Shown here: positions 25,801 to 38,069 of the stretch, in pieces
Layout: every line of letters begins with the position of its first letter
Position numbering within the stretch: the first letter of the stretch is position 1
From: Pterobdella sp. o SKG-2022
Taxonomy: Eukaryota > Annelida > Clitellata > Hirudinida > Piscicolidae
Length of the DNA: 64,000 nucleotides
Direction: 5' to 3'
Assembly: GCA_964035795.1 (NCBI GenBank)
Contig: OZ038324.1
Coordinates: 4,460,680-4,524,679 of the forward strand
Notes under the pieces: model-generated
Databases searched by the model: none
What the model saw: only the letters and a program-made list of their open reading frames with translations
Told to the model about the DNA's origin: nothing
Made by a program: the position numbers and the translations under genes

Positions 25801-28645
25801 GAGAGTGTTGGCAGCGGGAGCCTGGCTACCTAGTGACCCAAATGATGGTGCTTGAAGGCTGGTTAAAGTATTTTGCTGGGCTCCAAACCCTATAAATATG
25901 AAAAAAACATTAGTTACTAGCGTCATATCATGTGATAGTGAGATATTGGAAGTTTTTAGTGATAGTTATGATGAAGCTCACCTCCGAAACCAAGAGAGGT
26001 AGAACCAGTCGCTCCGAACCCGAAGGGAGAAGCTGAAGTAGCAGCTGGTTTGTTAAACAGAGAAGTTCCAGTGCCAAATGCTGTGGTGAGATGGGTTCAA
26101 TGTCTGAATGAATTTAGAATTGTGAAAAACTTAGCTGAAATTAAAATTAAAATAGATTTTGATTAGAATAAAAATACTTGACACAAACAAAAAGACTTAT
26201 TAACCAATGAAGCTTTTCTAAGCAGAATTTACATTATCAAGTACTTGATAATGATTGGTTTTTTAACAAACCCAAAATAAATAAAATTAATTCTTATGAA
26301 TTGTACTTGGAGTTCCAAAAGCCGTCTGATTGGCTGGTTTCAATCCAAAGGCTGGAACTGATGCTGCTGAAGAGGCTGCTGGTTGACCAAAGCCCAGGGC
26401 TGGCTTTTTGCCAAAAAATCCTCCGGTTGTCTGAATGGAAAAGTGAAAATATCCCACTCGCAAAGGTTATATAAAATTTTTATAAAATATAAAAAATAAT
26501 TTATCCAAGAGCTTTATACATAACTATAAATAATAGAACAGATTCAAGGTGTAGGTATGAAAATGTAATATGAATGAACAAACATTGTTTTGAGAAGTGC
26601 TGAGTCCAAAGGGGCTGTTAGTTTGTTGGGTGGCTCCAAAACTGAAGCCCAGTGAAGGCTGAGTCGATGCTGCTCCAAACTGCAATGTTTTGTAGTTATA
26701 AAGGCTTGAAAAGTATTTCAAATAATTGATTAAAAATAGATTTTAAAAAACAAAGTGTAAAAATACTTTTTGATTATAAGTATGTAGTAGGTTAGGTTGA
26801 TTCTAAAATAAGTTTCAGTTGTGTAATTGATAGGTTTTACAAGACATTACTCAGTGAATAATTACCAGCATTAAAAGTTTTTTCAAAATATCTGCACTAC
26901 AGTTGAAGTCCAGATATCAAGTTAATTTTCACAACATAGTCTCATGCAAACACCTTATTATTGTTAGCTCCAAAAAAGGTCGAGCCAGTGTTAAGACCTC
27001 CGAAGGTGTTGGTGGGAGCTGTGGTAGATGGCAAGGAAGAAGAGCCAAAAAGGGGTTTAGATTGGGCTCCAAATCCACCAAAGAGTGAGGTTGAACCTGC
27101 TGCTGTAGATGTAGCTCCAAAACCTGTGATGTGTTGATTGGTGAATGAGTTGTGGCTTTGTGTGTTGCATAACTTAAACCCCAGATTATTTCAATATAGA
27201 GAACTTTATAAATGATCACCACTCTATAAAATACATCTAACCCTATTGAAATGGAACTGTAAAAACAACATACACTAATGTTGATTGTTTTTATGTTAAC
27301 AAGATTTGGAATTTTAAAATGCGTTCAAGTAATGTTGTATGTGAAATTTGACATACCTGAAAAACCTGTTTTATTCTGGTTGCCAAACATGGAGAAGCCA
27401 GTCTGTTGCGGTTGGTTACTAGACATAAATCCTGTTGCTGCATTGCTTGTTCCCAAGCCAAAACCTCCTCCCATCACAGCCCCTGACTTCCTATTTGCTC
27501 CATAATCTTCTAACCTCAATTCCTTTTAAAAATGAATGATTTTTTGGATAGCAATCGATTTGAAATGAAAAACAAGACCTGAAAAATACCTCAAGACTTT
27601 TGGACTCATATTCCTTCATGGCAGTGATGCACTGCAGTTTGGTGTTGATGTTAGTAGTGACACCACCCTTCACCATTTGCTCACTGCTCACCACAGGCAC
27701 AAATTTTATGGTGGTGCCTGTGGTTTGAGAACCTCCTAAGAAACCACCCCCAGTCACCATGCCTCCAAACAACGAGCCCCCTGTCTGACCAAATGTTGAC
27801 TGTTGCTGGGGTTGTTGTTGTTGTCCAAACAAAGATGTGCCCCCAAAAGTGTTGGTGCTTGTGTTGCCAAACAACCCCATTGATTGTTGTGTTGTAGCCT
27901 GGACTCCACTTCCAAAACCTTTGTATAAGTTTCATATATCTTATATTAAATCATATAAAAAATCAATTTATATGCTTGAATAAAACTTTATTTCATACTT
28001 ATTAAAAACAACACAAAGTACATTGAACAAACCAAATGTGTTAGTATTTGAAGTGGCATTGGTGTTGCCAAAAGCTGAAGTGCCTCCAAACAGACCTCCA
28101 CCTTGTGTGGATGTTCCCCCAAACAACCCAGTCCCTCCTGAAGAACCAAACATCCCTCCACTACTTGTCTGTGTGTTTCCAAATGCTGTCCCTCCAAATG
28201 ATGCACCTTTGTTGGAAGTGATTTTTTAAATATTATTTGTTAATGGTTTTAAAAAAAATATTTTAAAAATTAGAAACTCATGAAAAACCTATATTGAATT
28301 TTCAAAACAATACCTTGGTTGGCACCAAATGGACTGCTGGTAGCTCCAAACGAGGTCGAACCTTTAGATTTAAAAGAACTTATACAAAAATTTTACAAAC
28401 TTTCAATTAAATAATTTAAAATTTATGAAAATATCAAGTTTTTGCATGAAAATCCCATCTTAACCAACGAGTGTCGTAATTTTTTAAAATACCTAAATGT
28501 TTACTTTTAATTTTAAAGTAAAACAATAATAATTAATAAATAGAAAAAAACAATAATACTAAGAATAAAAAATTGTAAGCGAGTTTCTACCGAACGAAGT
28601 GTTGGCAGCTCCTCCAAAAAGACCTCCGGTTGGTTTGTTGTACAT
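17279..28645 (-). CDS. NUP98: Nup98-Nup96 nucleoporin precursor
   Basis: This encodes the precursor of two nuclear pore proteins. Exons from 28645: 28645-28591, 28361-28314, 28206-28033, 27918-27590, 27522-27357, 27123-26954, 26679-26584, 26430-26307, 26080-25982, 25889-25755, 25488-25310, 25083-24958, 24591-24374, 24182-24132, 23826-23766, 23317-23242, 22984-22829, 22736-22651, 22446-22282, 22114-21346, 21243-20908, 20833-20757, 20496-20298, 20164-19953, 19722-19489, 19386-19250, 19159-18866, 18685-18530, 18433-17944, 17797-17691, 17551-17456 and 17360-17279. They total 5,703 nt, or 1,901 codons with stop, with consistent phases. GLFG/FG repeats run from residue 1 to about 500, with the Gle2-binding segment (GTTIKF...QCITAMKEYESKSLE) near 160-202. 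The autoproteolytic domain reads GYYTIPNMKKLDG, GRDGYGSV, KPPVGEGLNKRAQV and HFSKY. Cleavage is expected between Phe842 and Ser843. The Nup96 part matches in DWKRAFGLHLW, SWHLLKLLGSLNYRH and the C-terminal NIEGRLPLPL. The exon at 20833-20757 is the least certain. Confidence 0.95.
21346..22114 (-). other. Nup98/Nup96 autocleavage site and acidic Nup96 N-terminus (within NUP98 gene)
   Basis: This exon begins VEHFSKYSLLDDSDDSD. The conserved HF-S cleavage site is encoded at 22108-22100, so Nup96 would start at the Ser codon 22102-22100. The following roughly 250 residues are unusually acidic, with Asp/Glu runs (DEEDES, EEDAEDDDVD, EEDEEEEKEEEENEE, DEDEEEDGG). Vertebrate Nup96 also has acidic residues after the cleavage site, but this stretch is longer than I would expect. 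Confidence 0.8.
22764..22825. repeat. (CA)31 microsatellite inside a 92-bp Nup98 intron
   Basis: It lies in the intron 22828-22737 (minus strand), which begins GTATG and continues as (TG)31 on the transcript. The repeat fills about two thirds of the intron and directly abuts the 5' splice site. Confidence 0.95.
23484..23543 (+). repeat. Dispersed ~58-bp element, copy 1 (in a Nup98 intron)
   Basis: It begins ctgctgtacatgtctcagta and continues actggggttgacggcagt, nearly identical to the element at 44901. It has short inverted ends (ctgc...gcag). Nature unknown. Confidence 0.55.
26195..26265. mobile_element. Foldback element fragment in a Nup98 intron
   Basis: It contains gaagcttttctaagcagaat and ttacattatcaagtacttga, matching the core of the foldback family, with a local palindrome around attatcaagtacttgataat. 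Confidence 0.5.
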
Positions 28646-29669
28646 TTTTATTAATTAAAAAGTTTCCGATCTTCTTCAAACTTTTACAAAATTATTCCCA
28701 GATAACTTATGAAATATTGTTTTTTGAAGCACGGTGGTTATTATAAATTTGGTTTAAAAGCAGTTTGTTTTAAAACATTGAATTTTCATTGATGCCTAAA
28801 AAATAGAAAAATAATAATTCGTACAATGAACAATTTATCAACCACAAACTACATATAAAGCATAAAATGCGCTTTTTTTGGCTCTTCTTTCAAAGTTTAA
28901 AAGTTAGTGCATAGAATAACAAGTAGGCATAATAAAACTACTTTCAAACTTAATATAACTTGAACTTCTGTGAAAATTATCTTTTTGCTAATTTAAAAAA
29001 AAAAATTAAGTCAAGAAAAAAATATTTGAAGTTGAAAAGATAAATTTTTTTAACCAAGACAACTCAAACCAATATTAAACTAACTGCATGAAAGCATTGA
29101 AAAAAAAAATCCCATCTTTATAAATTATTTAAATTAAAACTCAATGAGGATCTCAGATTTTTTACAGAAGACTGGCTATTTTGTGAAAATGTTAAATAAT
29201 TAGCGTTCACAGAAATTAGTTTTTCAGTTTAAATAAAGTTTGAGTTTTAAATACAATTAAGACTTAGAGTTGGGATTCATTTGCATTCAGAATTGTGCAG
29301 TCCTTCCATTCTAGTAAATTGGCTAAGTATCTATTTTCAGAGCATACGTTTGTCGGTCAAGTTTATTTATATACGAAGCGTTAATTCAGTAAAAAAAAAA
29401 TACATCTAGTCCATTTTATTGAAACTGAAAAACATTAGTTAAAACGGGTAAAACTTTAAAGACCCGTGCAAGATGCTTGAAGCCATTTGTCTGAAATGCT
29501 GGAAAAAATAATTAAATAAAGTTAAAAACTATATTTATAACATAACTTTCGGCTTATAAATTTAATTTTATTTAAGTTTGAAAACGCTTGCCACAAAAAA
29601 ATGAATACATTATGAAAAGTATTGTATCAAAATTGTAAGATCACCAAACACAAAGTATTTATTTTAAAA
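28646..29669. other. Upstream region of the Nup98 gene, no gene seen
   Basis: AT-rich sequence before the Nup98 start codon, presumably holding its promoter. No TATA box or coding exon was recognised. Confidence 0.45.
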
Positions 29670-30032
29670 AAGAGTCACGAAGCTTTTTGTAAAACTAGCT
29701 TACATTATAAAGTGATGATAAAAGTTAAAATGTTAATTCTCTTTATATTAGTTTATATAGACTTTGTTTCGTTTTGGCATCACCTAACCGTTGGGTAACA
29801 AATAGCATGGATACTCAAGTACTCGGTTTGATCTCCCTTCATGCCTTGATCTCACTTCATAATTACATATAGAAAATCTATCATTTATTCTCTACATTCA
29901 TTATCTCACATTGGTATACATATATAATAGTAACTAATGTAAATAGGATTAAAATTCCAATTTTTTTATACCTTGATAATGAAAGCTTGTCTTACTAAAA
30001 GCTTCGCGTCTTCGTTTTAATAAATACTATGT
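29670..30032. mobile_element. Two foldback element fragments in opposite orientation
   Basis: At 29676 the sequence reads cacgaagctttttgtaaaac then ttacattataaagtgatg. At about 29972 it reads ccttgataatgaaagcttgt then cttactaaaagcttcgcg, the reverse orientation. Both match the family core with several mismatches. Confidence 0.5.
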
Positions 30033-30218
30033 GTTTGTTGACCTTACAATTCGATTCAGGCTATTATATTTCATCATTGTATCGAAAAGTGCTTGACCGC
30101 TTGGTATTAAGCCAATACATAAGGACAAGCCTCAAGTTATGGAACACAGTTTATGAAATTTTAAAAAAATTAGTTTTTCAAACAATTAATAAGAATCAAT
30201 GCTTAATAAATTGCTCAC

Positions 30219-30415
30219 GTGATTTGCGTGCAGGTGGAAATGGCATCGTTCCAAGTCAAAGCGCCACAAGTCATGTTATAACACTGACCTCAGGCGCCGC
30301 ACTGAATGTAGTTATTGGCAGAATCACCAGGATAAAAGTACTTGCCAGCTTTCTTGAGAGGATTGCAAGGTTTGGAGGATGCACACTCGCCTTTGACCCA
30401 AGCAACAAGGACCAT
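30219..30415 (-). pseudogene. Chitin-binding type-2 (CBM14) secreted protein exon with in-frame TGA
   Basis: The frame from the ATG at 30415 reads MVLVAWVKGECASSKPC, then GKYFYPGDSANNYIQCGA, a stop (TGA, 30292-30290), and continues in frame GQCYNMTCGALTWNDAISTC. Cys spacing and the YIQC / TW-D-A--TC pattern match the peritrophin-A/CBM14 domain, which binds chitin in cuticle, gut lining or shell. In that family a Trp often follows at this point (QCxxWGxC), so the TGA is one base from the expected TGG. A hydrophobic stretch (IKLIVSLLVAMVLVAWV) precedes the domain and looks like a signal peptide, though the frame upstream of 30415 has no ATG. The exon would end at a GTGAGC donor at 30218. This may be a pseudogene, a polymorphic null allele or a sequence error; no downstream exon was identified with confidence. 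Confidence 0.55.
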
Positions 30416-30430
30416 GGCGACCAATAGAGA

Positions 30431-31355
30431 GACGATGAGTTTTATTGTTGTGCAAGGTTTCACGAGAAAGTTTGCGATGCTTTCCGATTTGTACTACTAC
30501 TTTTATAAGCTTTGGTTTGACTTCGTTCGATAATCTTTTAATGATTTACTCTAATTTTTGATTAGCCAAGTTATATAATCTATTGTGTAAAATTAAAAAA
30601 AATTTTTTGAATGAACTTATGGAATGGATTTTATTTATAGGAAAATATTGGGTCTGGTTAACACAAAAACATACCAAAAATTTCGCTACAAACGCTTAAT
30701 GCAATAGTTTCAATAAGAAAAAGTTTCACAAAAATTCCTTCTCAATATGCTTTAAAAGCATCTTCTCAAATAATGATTCTCAATAATTGATGAGTCTTGA
30801 TAAGATAAATTAGTGAAAAAATAAAATTAAATAAAAAGGGTAAAAAATATATTAATGAAAATATAATGCGTGGCCGGCTGTTGAACAAGGTTGTATTTCT
30901 GGATCAACAAGAATATGACGTCATTCCCATTCATGACGTGTTCATACAAGCATGAAGATTCGTTTGAAAATTTATTATTGCTTAAATATGTTTTAAAAAT
31001 AAAAAAAACGATTATGGATGTTGCTTTAAAAAGTGTAAAGTTTCAAACAACGAGCTTTGACACAGTAAGATCCAAAATAGCTTATTGATGAGTGAACCAT
31101 CATGGCAGGTTTTAAAATTAGCATCATAAGCTTATTTGCTTATGACGAATGTTCTAGAAATCACTACAACATCACATTGTTTGTTTTCGTTAAAGGATAC
31201 AGATAGTCCTTGTTTGAATGCCTTATAACTAGCTACCAAATAAACTTTTTCGCTAGCAAGAACTTTCATTCAAAAGTTGGGTAACGAAAAAAAAAAAAAT
31301 AAATAACTAAATAAATAAATAACTAACTAAAGACTTTCTTGTAAAACTCAGCAAT
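30431..31355. other. Intergenic, no gene seen
   Basis: AT-rich with stops in all frames; no supported exon or RNA gene. Confidence 0.5.
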
Positions 31356-31650
31356 ACCCGAGTATTGTTTGATACTTCACTTGATAATACGAGTTTGACT
31401 CACAAAGAGTGTCTAGTTTATATGTGTTTGATTTTGATTGTTTTTTTTTGTACGGCTATTTTAGTTGTTCATAAAAAATATTTATTAGATAAGTTGTTAT
31501 TTAGTTTAAACTTAAAATTATAATTTATCAAAAACAACTTTACTGACGTAAGTAATAGACAGTCATATTCAAATGAAAACACTTTTTGGAGTTTATTTTA
31601 TCCCACGATTCGTAAGATCGACTTAAATTATCAAGTAGAAGTACAATATA
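31356..31650. mobile_element. Foldback element fragments
   Basis: At about 31375 the sequence reads acttcacttgataatacgag then tttgactcacaaagag (reverse orientation). At about 31605 it reads cgattcgtaagatcgactta then aattatcaagtagaag (forward). These are diverged copies of the same core. Confidence 0.4.
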
Positions 31651-33711
31651 AAATTTAATGGAAATTCAGTAAAGATTTTTATAAATTATTCCATCCGTTT
31701 CGTATATGTAGTCTGTATGAACATGTAGGTTTATAGATTATTTCATTCTTTAGTACGATGCTCATTACTGTCATCAGTTGAAGACCAGTCGATTTTCTAG
31801 AAACGGTGCCATATTTGAAATAATAAATAGTAGAATTTTTATGTAGTTGTGCAATGCGATAATGTTTGACATATGATTCTTATATTATGCAAAAAATTCA
31901 TGTGAGAGAAATGTCTCTATATTTTCAAAATTTTCCTAACACCTTGATTTGAAGGCTTGGACACAAAAGTTCGGCTCTTCACATACAATACCACCCTATA
32001 TTTACATTTAACAATATTTTTTAATATCACTTTTTTCGTATTATTATCACTTTTAATCATATCATTTTTCAAAATTACACTATTCTTATTATCGTTCTAC
32101 TTTCATAATTTTATTTTTGATCTTTGATTTGGAACCCATGTTTATTATTTTTATACTTAGCAACATGGGCCGGACGCCCCGTGGTTTAAGAGAGGTTTAT
32201 TTCTTTACGAAACAAATAGAAGTAGCCTTAACACGAGAAATAAATGACTTTTGAGTAATTATTGTTTACTTAAAATCAATCTTTATGCCATTTTAAAAAT
32301 AAACTAAAAATATTTTTAAAAATTTTGTTTCATTCCATTTGGGCACACTATAGAAACTGGTAGATGTTTGGGTCAATTCTTATTCACAAAATAGGTTGAA
32401 TTAAACAATGAAGAAATATCAGAAACCTAGCAATAATGGAAAAGAGCATGATTTGAAGCTGAGCGAGATTGCGATAAGAAGTAAAAATTAGGTTATTATA
32501 TAATTGAAAAGTTTTTAAGTATCAAGCAAAAAAAAACTTAACACTAGATACTTAAAGTCCAGTCATTTTGTATGGAAAATATCTACAATTCAATAAAAAG
32601 AAGATATACAGAAGCTTTGCTTAAGCAAAATATATTTAACTAAAGGCATTCAATATGGCTTATATATAATGATAAATGTCATATGCATTTTCATTTGTTA
32701 TGCATGAAAGTTTACCACTGAATTAAAGTGAGAAAGAAGTAGGCATTAGAAAGGGCCGAAAAATTCAATATACAAAAAATGAACAAACAATAATGGAAAC
32801 AAAGATAAAATATTCTCTAAAAAAATGAAATATTCAATAAAAAATGATTTATCCTATAAAAAATATTTGAAAAAGTTAAACTCCATTAAAACTATTTGAA
32901 ACTATTGTTGGTGAGAATTGATAGAACTTACTCATAAGTCTGGATAATACTGTTATTGGAGCCAGTTTTATTTGAGCAAACCTTAGCTAATAATTTTAAT
33001 TCTGCAATGAATTTTAATAAGTTAAAAATAATAAATAAATAATTTAGCCTAGTATAAAAAAATTGAATCAAACAGTGGTAATACATATGTAATAATAATG
33101 AATCTTTTAAAGAAAATTAATTATAATAGTAAACATGGTGAGGATGATAAGGATGAAGTAATAAGATAAACAATCATGCTTATAACTGTAAAGATAATAA
33201 TAACATGGGATGTTGAGAAAATAATGATAATAATAACTTTGAGAATATACATAATAATAACAATAGTCATAATGAAAAAATAATGATTCTAGTAAACGAG
33301 ATAATAGTAATAATAGAAATAATAAAAATAATGATAATAGTAATAATAAAAAAACAATGAAGAAAAAAATAGTGATAATAATACCACACAATAGTAAAGT
33401 ATTTGTGGTGACACCAGGTTGAAGGAATGATAAATGAAATGAATGCTAAAAGTGGAGGTCATGGAAATGAAAAAATTTTAAAAAGGGATTGAATCAGCAA
33501 TAAAAAAATTTAAAACAAAATTTAAATAATAACGAAAATGAAACGGAATTATTTTTAAAAAATCGATACATGGTGTCTCTGAAGAGAGTTAAAAAAAGTT
33601 TGTCAAAATGCATAAATTATTAAACAAAATGACACGGGTTTTTTGAAAAATTAAGTTATTTTGCTTGCATAGCACTAATAACATATTAAATACACAAAAT
33701 ACAACACAGAT
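31651..33711. other. Intergenic, AT-rich, no gene seen
   Basis: Includes an A/T-only low-complexity tract of aataat words at about 33120-33380 that opens a spurious 94-codon minus frame rich in Phe, Leu and Tyr. No gene supported. Confidence 0.5.
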
Positions 33712-36700
33712 TCACATCCTCCTTGCCAGGCAGCAGACCATAACGAGGACAAGAAGTAGGAACAGGGCTCCACAAGGAACGAAGATTATTACGTATATAA
33801 TGTACCTGCAATTAAAAAGGGTTTTAATTTTTTAAAAAATATATAATTAAAAAATTAATACTGTTAATAATTCTGTGTTTTTAAATCACCTTAGGCGGTC
33901 AGATGATTGAAGGATATTTGATTAAGATTGCAGTTTCATGTGGATCATGAAAACACGGCAAAATTCGAATTTTTGAAGTTACTTGATGATGATATTTTGA
34001 ATATATTGAGAAGCTTCGTCAAAATAAAAAATCCAAATATTTTCGTGTTCTTAGGATTCACAATTATGAGGCTAATTAACAATTACCGGTTTACTTATTG
34101 TTTTAAGTTGGTTTTAGTGTTTTGTAAATTAATTTACATAAAATATTTATTTATAAAGTTCTTCTTTGTAGACACTATGGAACAGGTGATAATTGCCTGC
34201 CCAACAAGGGATCGAACCCGATTACTTGAAATAATTAGTCTAATTCTCTACCAGCTGAGCTATAAGGGCCAATAAAATATTGATATTCCAACTGTTCCTA
34301 TTTTTTTTTGTTTTTATAATAATGATTTGAATATTATCTTTTAAGCTTTATCCTTAATAGATCAAATTTCATTAATATTGATTTTGAATAGGACTCACTC
34401 GTCTACAGTTGTGTGTGGTGTAGTTGTTGGAGCGATAGTTATAGCAACTGTCAATGCTTCTGAAGTTTTTGGACTTGTAGTTTTTGATGCAGTTTTAACA
34501 GTATCAGTAGTAGTAGTTGTTGTAGTAGTAGTGGTGGTAGTAGTAGTTGTAGTTGAACTAGTAGTGGTTGCTGTGTTTTCTGAAAAAATTTTTCATGTTG
34601 ATTTATACAAATTTAATTCATTAATTAAACTTTTTTCATTATAAAATTAAAAAAAAAAATTAGAAATATTTATATATTAAATCTTTATTGAAAATTTTTA
34701 GTTGAAAGGGATATGATCCACATCAAAAAAATATTCCACTATGAACACAAACCAAGCTAGAGTTTTCAAATAAATAAATCTATTAACACTTTAATGAATT
34801 AAAGTTTCATAAACTACGCTCCACAACAAGGTCGATTATCAATGTAACGAACTCAAACGAAGACTTGAATCATTATTAAGAAATACAGATAGAGTATAAA
34901 ATAAAGAAAATTAATCGAAAATAAAGAGAATGACTTTTGAAGTTATTTTAAAAATTTAACGTTTCCATGTGGTTTAAGGCATTTCCGTATTTCATAAACT
35001 TGTATGATCACATCAATACCTTAATTATGAATAGAACTAAGTTTAAAACTATGTTGACACTGAAGTGTCAAATCAATTACTTGTCTGATTAACATCAAAG
35101 CGATTCTATATAATAGAAATAAACACTATGGTTTATTGAGAAACTTATTACACGAAGCTTTTCATAAGGTATCTTACATTATCGATATTATCTTCTTTAT
35201 TCAAAAAGGGATTATAGCATTAGACTTTCATTATGTCTTAATAACTTTCAAGTGAAAGCCTCTATTTAAGTTAATGCAATGTTTCTTTTGATTTTTATAA
35301 AGAATATTTGCTTTAAAAAATTCTTAGAATTATAATGTGTATTTTAAATATGTTTCACAAGTCAAGTATTTTTTTGTATAAGTTCTATGAAGGGACACTC
35401 ATTGCTTCTTGAATAAAGTTATTTCTGGGTGCAATAAGTGGCGATAAAGACGTCATAAAAAATATGCAATAACTTTATATTGAAGTTCCATTTATATCAA
35501 GTTATTTAAAAGTATTCAAACCCAATAATAAAAAATTGAAAAGACCTAAAGTAATATTTAAATAGATGGGTGAATATAAGACATAAAGATCTTATCTAAC
35601 AATTGTATCCATTACCGCCTCGTATACATCATTATTTATCATGTATTACTTGAATACTATAAAAACATGTATTAATATATGAAAATATATCCCTACATAC
35701 AAATGTATTATATAATACAAAGTATTATAAAGTAAAACGCCTTTGTACCAACCAACCAATCACCACCCACCTTCGCAAATAACAATATATGGGCGGTTGG
35801 GAGCTCCATCAAATGAGTGGTCAAGCCATTTGCTCGAAACCCCTGGCAATATTTTTCTAAAGTAAACTTGATATTCATGGGAATCTGGTGCTGAAATGGC
35901 GCTAGGGTATGAATTAGCCCAGTTCATTTTCGATATCCTATCACCTGGAATGTTAAGTTTGAATTCATCTTTAGAATTTTAATGAATAATTTTGACAAAA
36001 ATGTAGTAATTATTCAAAAAGTATTTAAGACAGATTATTTGTTTAGAAACACATCAAAATCGCACCGTTGTGCCCCCAAAAGAGATGTACACGAGTTGCA
36101 CCCACGTGGAAGGCAGTCGATACGGGCATGATGGTCAGAAGAGTGGCATCATTCGTCAGTCCTTCAAACGTTGCCAGCTCAGCGTTATTGTCTTGGCATA
36201 GTTGGACTGCTTCGTAGAATTGTTTGTTGCTTCCCTGTGACTTGTAGCATGAGCCTGCCACCTTCACCTCCCCACTGCCGCCACCACACGCAGATTCTGA
36301 AATTTTCATGGGAGGTTCACTACAAATATTTATGTTGAAATATGTGAAATCGACTTTAAAAGTAATGCTTTTTTTATAATACCACGAAGCTTTTCGTAAG
36401 TTCACCTCACATTATCAAGTGATACAGATACAACCAATATAATTAGAATCCCATACATTTTAATTACAACTAAGTAACTAGATTGACAAAAGCTTGCCAC
36501 CTTCAGAAAAAAGTGAAGACTATTCAGGTTCTCTAAGCTGTCAAAATTATTAACTTTAGAGCTCACCAGGGTGCTTGCAAATGACAGATTTGGCAGTGTC
36601 ATCACTGTGGGTGAAAGTGAGGGCCGACCCTCCGTTTGTGGCTGATAGGTATCTCTTCGCAGAGCTTGGTGGAGGGTCTAGGTGTGTGATGATGTACAGT

Positions 36701-37306
36701 AATTTTGTTGAAATGAAAAGTTTTTAATTGGGAGAGATACTAGGTATGAATGAAATTAGTAAGAACGAATAAAGGGGTTTAGGATTAAAATTTTGTGCAC
36801 TTTCATTTAGTTTTAAGTAATTTTATCAAGCATGAGTAATTCTATTGAAATTGTTTTTTGAACTCAAAAAAATTTTATTAAACTCCTTATGTAACTTCTT
36901 CAAAATAATAATTAGTTTGTTATATTGTTAAAAGACTTCATTGAATTGTTGTAGATCAGCTTAAAATAAGATATTATAAATGATAGTTGAACAACTTACG
37001 CTTAAAAACTGCTCCATCAAAAGTTATAAAATCTGCGGTTATTTTTCTGTCAATATTCAAAATAATGTTTCTGCCAGCTATTACTTCTGGTTGAGCTGCA
37101 ATGAGGTTTTCAACACTGCTGTTGCGTTGGGTTTGGAGAAGACTGAAGGTTTCGGATATTGATTTGCAGTGGTTCTGGGCTTGTGTGAGAGAGTAAGGAT
37201 TTAAGGTGAGAGAACTGTTGTAACAATAGTCCCCATCACAAAAACTCAAACAAGAGCCTTTGCCAAGTGTATGAAGTATAACTAATATTGTTATTTTAAA
37301 AGGCAT
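33712..37306 (-). CDS. Single-pass membrane protein with C-type lectin-like domains and Thr-rich stalk
   Basis: Six exons join in frame (365 residues): 37306-37000, 36677-36567, 36296-36066, 35944-35771, 34579-34399 and 33805-33712. Introns 1 to 4 are all phase 1, as usual for extracellular modules. The order is: signal peptide MPFKITILVILHTLGKGSC; a diverged C-type lectin-like domain (CYNSS... to SVICK); a second one (GSCYKSQGSNKQFYEAVQLC... FHVGA... RPYIVICE); a stalk with about 15 consecutive Thr; a transmembrane helix (YIIYVIIFVPCGALFLLLV...); and a tail of only about seven residues (CCLARRM). No EPN/QPD or WND calcium-site motif is visible, so sugar binding by the classical route is doubtful. 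Ligand and function are unknown. A SINE and a foldback element sit in its introns. Confidence 0.82.
34140..34273 (-). mobile_element. tRNA-derived SINE, internally deleted copy
   Basis: The minus strand carries a tRNA-like head (tatagctcagctggtagaga, then gggttcgatccc) with A-box and B-box, lying in an intron of the lectin-like gene. The body between head and tail is shortened. It belongs to the family at 37903, 38733 and 44400. Confidence 0.65.
35125..35190 (+). mobile_element. Foldback element fragment in an intron of the lectin-like gene
   Basis: It contains cacgaagcttttcataaggt then atcttacattatcgat, matching the family core. Confidence 0.5.
36378..36428 (+). mobile_element. Foldback element fragment in an intron of the lectin-like gene
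   Basis: It contains cacgaagcttttcgtaagtt then cacctcacattatcaagtga, nearly identical to the core of the complete copy at 38485. Confidence 0.6.
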
Positions 37307-37902
37307 AATTTATGTTTCTTCACAAGACTTTCAAATGTGATCTGGCTTTTATTTGAAAAGTCAAACCACGATTAAGCAGAGATAAAGCCATTCAAATTTC
37401 AAACGTTATATCATTAACAATACTTGTCTGAAAAAAATTTAAATACCTTACTCAACAATAGACAAATTGAAATTTGATTGAATTATTTGAAAAATAATAA
37501 CGTGCACAACATTAAATATCATGCTTCAACTTTTTCCATTGAATCTAAATGCGTTTTATACGACCATTTTTATTAATAACAAATTTAACTATCATTTTAA
37601 GCAATAAATTTCCTATGAATAACACACCTGTAATCTGAAAGCAATCCCACTTCATTTTTTACCAACAATGACAACTAAAAAACTGCAAAATTATTTTGCA
37701 TTTAAAACTATTTTAAATAGTTTTTCCCTGTTAAACATAGGAATCGCTGACTTTGCGAAAATTATGTATTAAAAAACACACGAACAAACAAACAAAAAAA
37801 CAAACAAATTTTAGAATACAATAACAATCAGCTTAAAAAATTCAAAAAAAAATCTACAAAATCGATTAACTTTTGGGTTTTTATTAATTATTTATCCTTT
37901 TT
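37307..37902. other. Intergenic, no gene seen
   Basis: AT-rich region upstream of the lectin-like gene; presumably includes its promoter. Nothing specific recognised. Confidence 0.45.
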
Positions 37903-38069
37903 AATGTAATGCGGTATTTATATAGTGTTTTTCACCATAAATCAAAGCACTTGCTACAAATTTAATGTAGAGAAAAAACATGTTGGAACAAGTGCTAATT
38001 GTCAACCCACATGGGTTCGAACCCAGTAACTTTTGATAATTCGTTTAACGCTCTACCAGCTATTGTGTC
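37903..38069 (-). mobile_element. tRNA-derived SINE copy
   Basis: Read on the minus strand: tRNA-like head with gggttcgaacccatgtggg, then a body (caattagcacttgttcc) and a tail aagtgctttgatttatggtg ending in tataaataccgcattacatt. Same organisation as the copies at 38733 and 44400. Confidence 0.75.

Noticed and set aside
34186..34273. Possible tRNA gene on the minus strand
   Set aside because: Acceptor ends do not pair properly, and related copies with SINE tails occur nearby.
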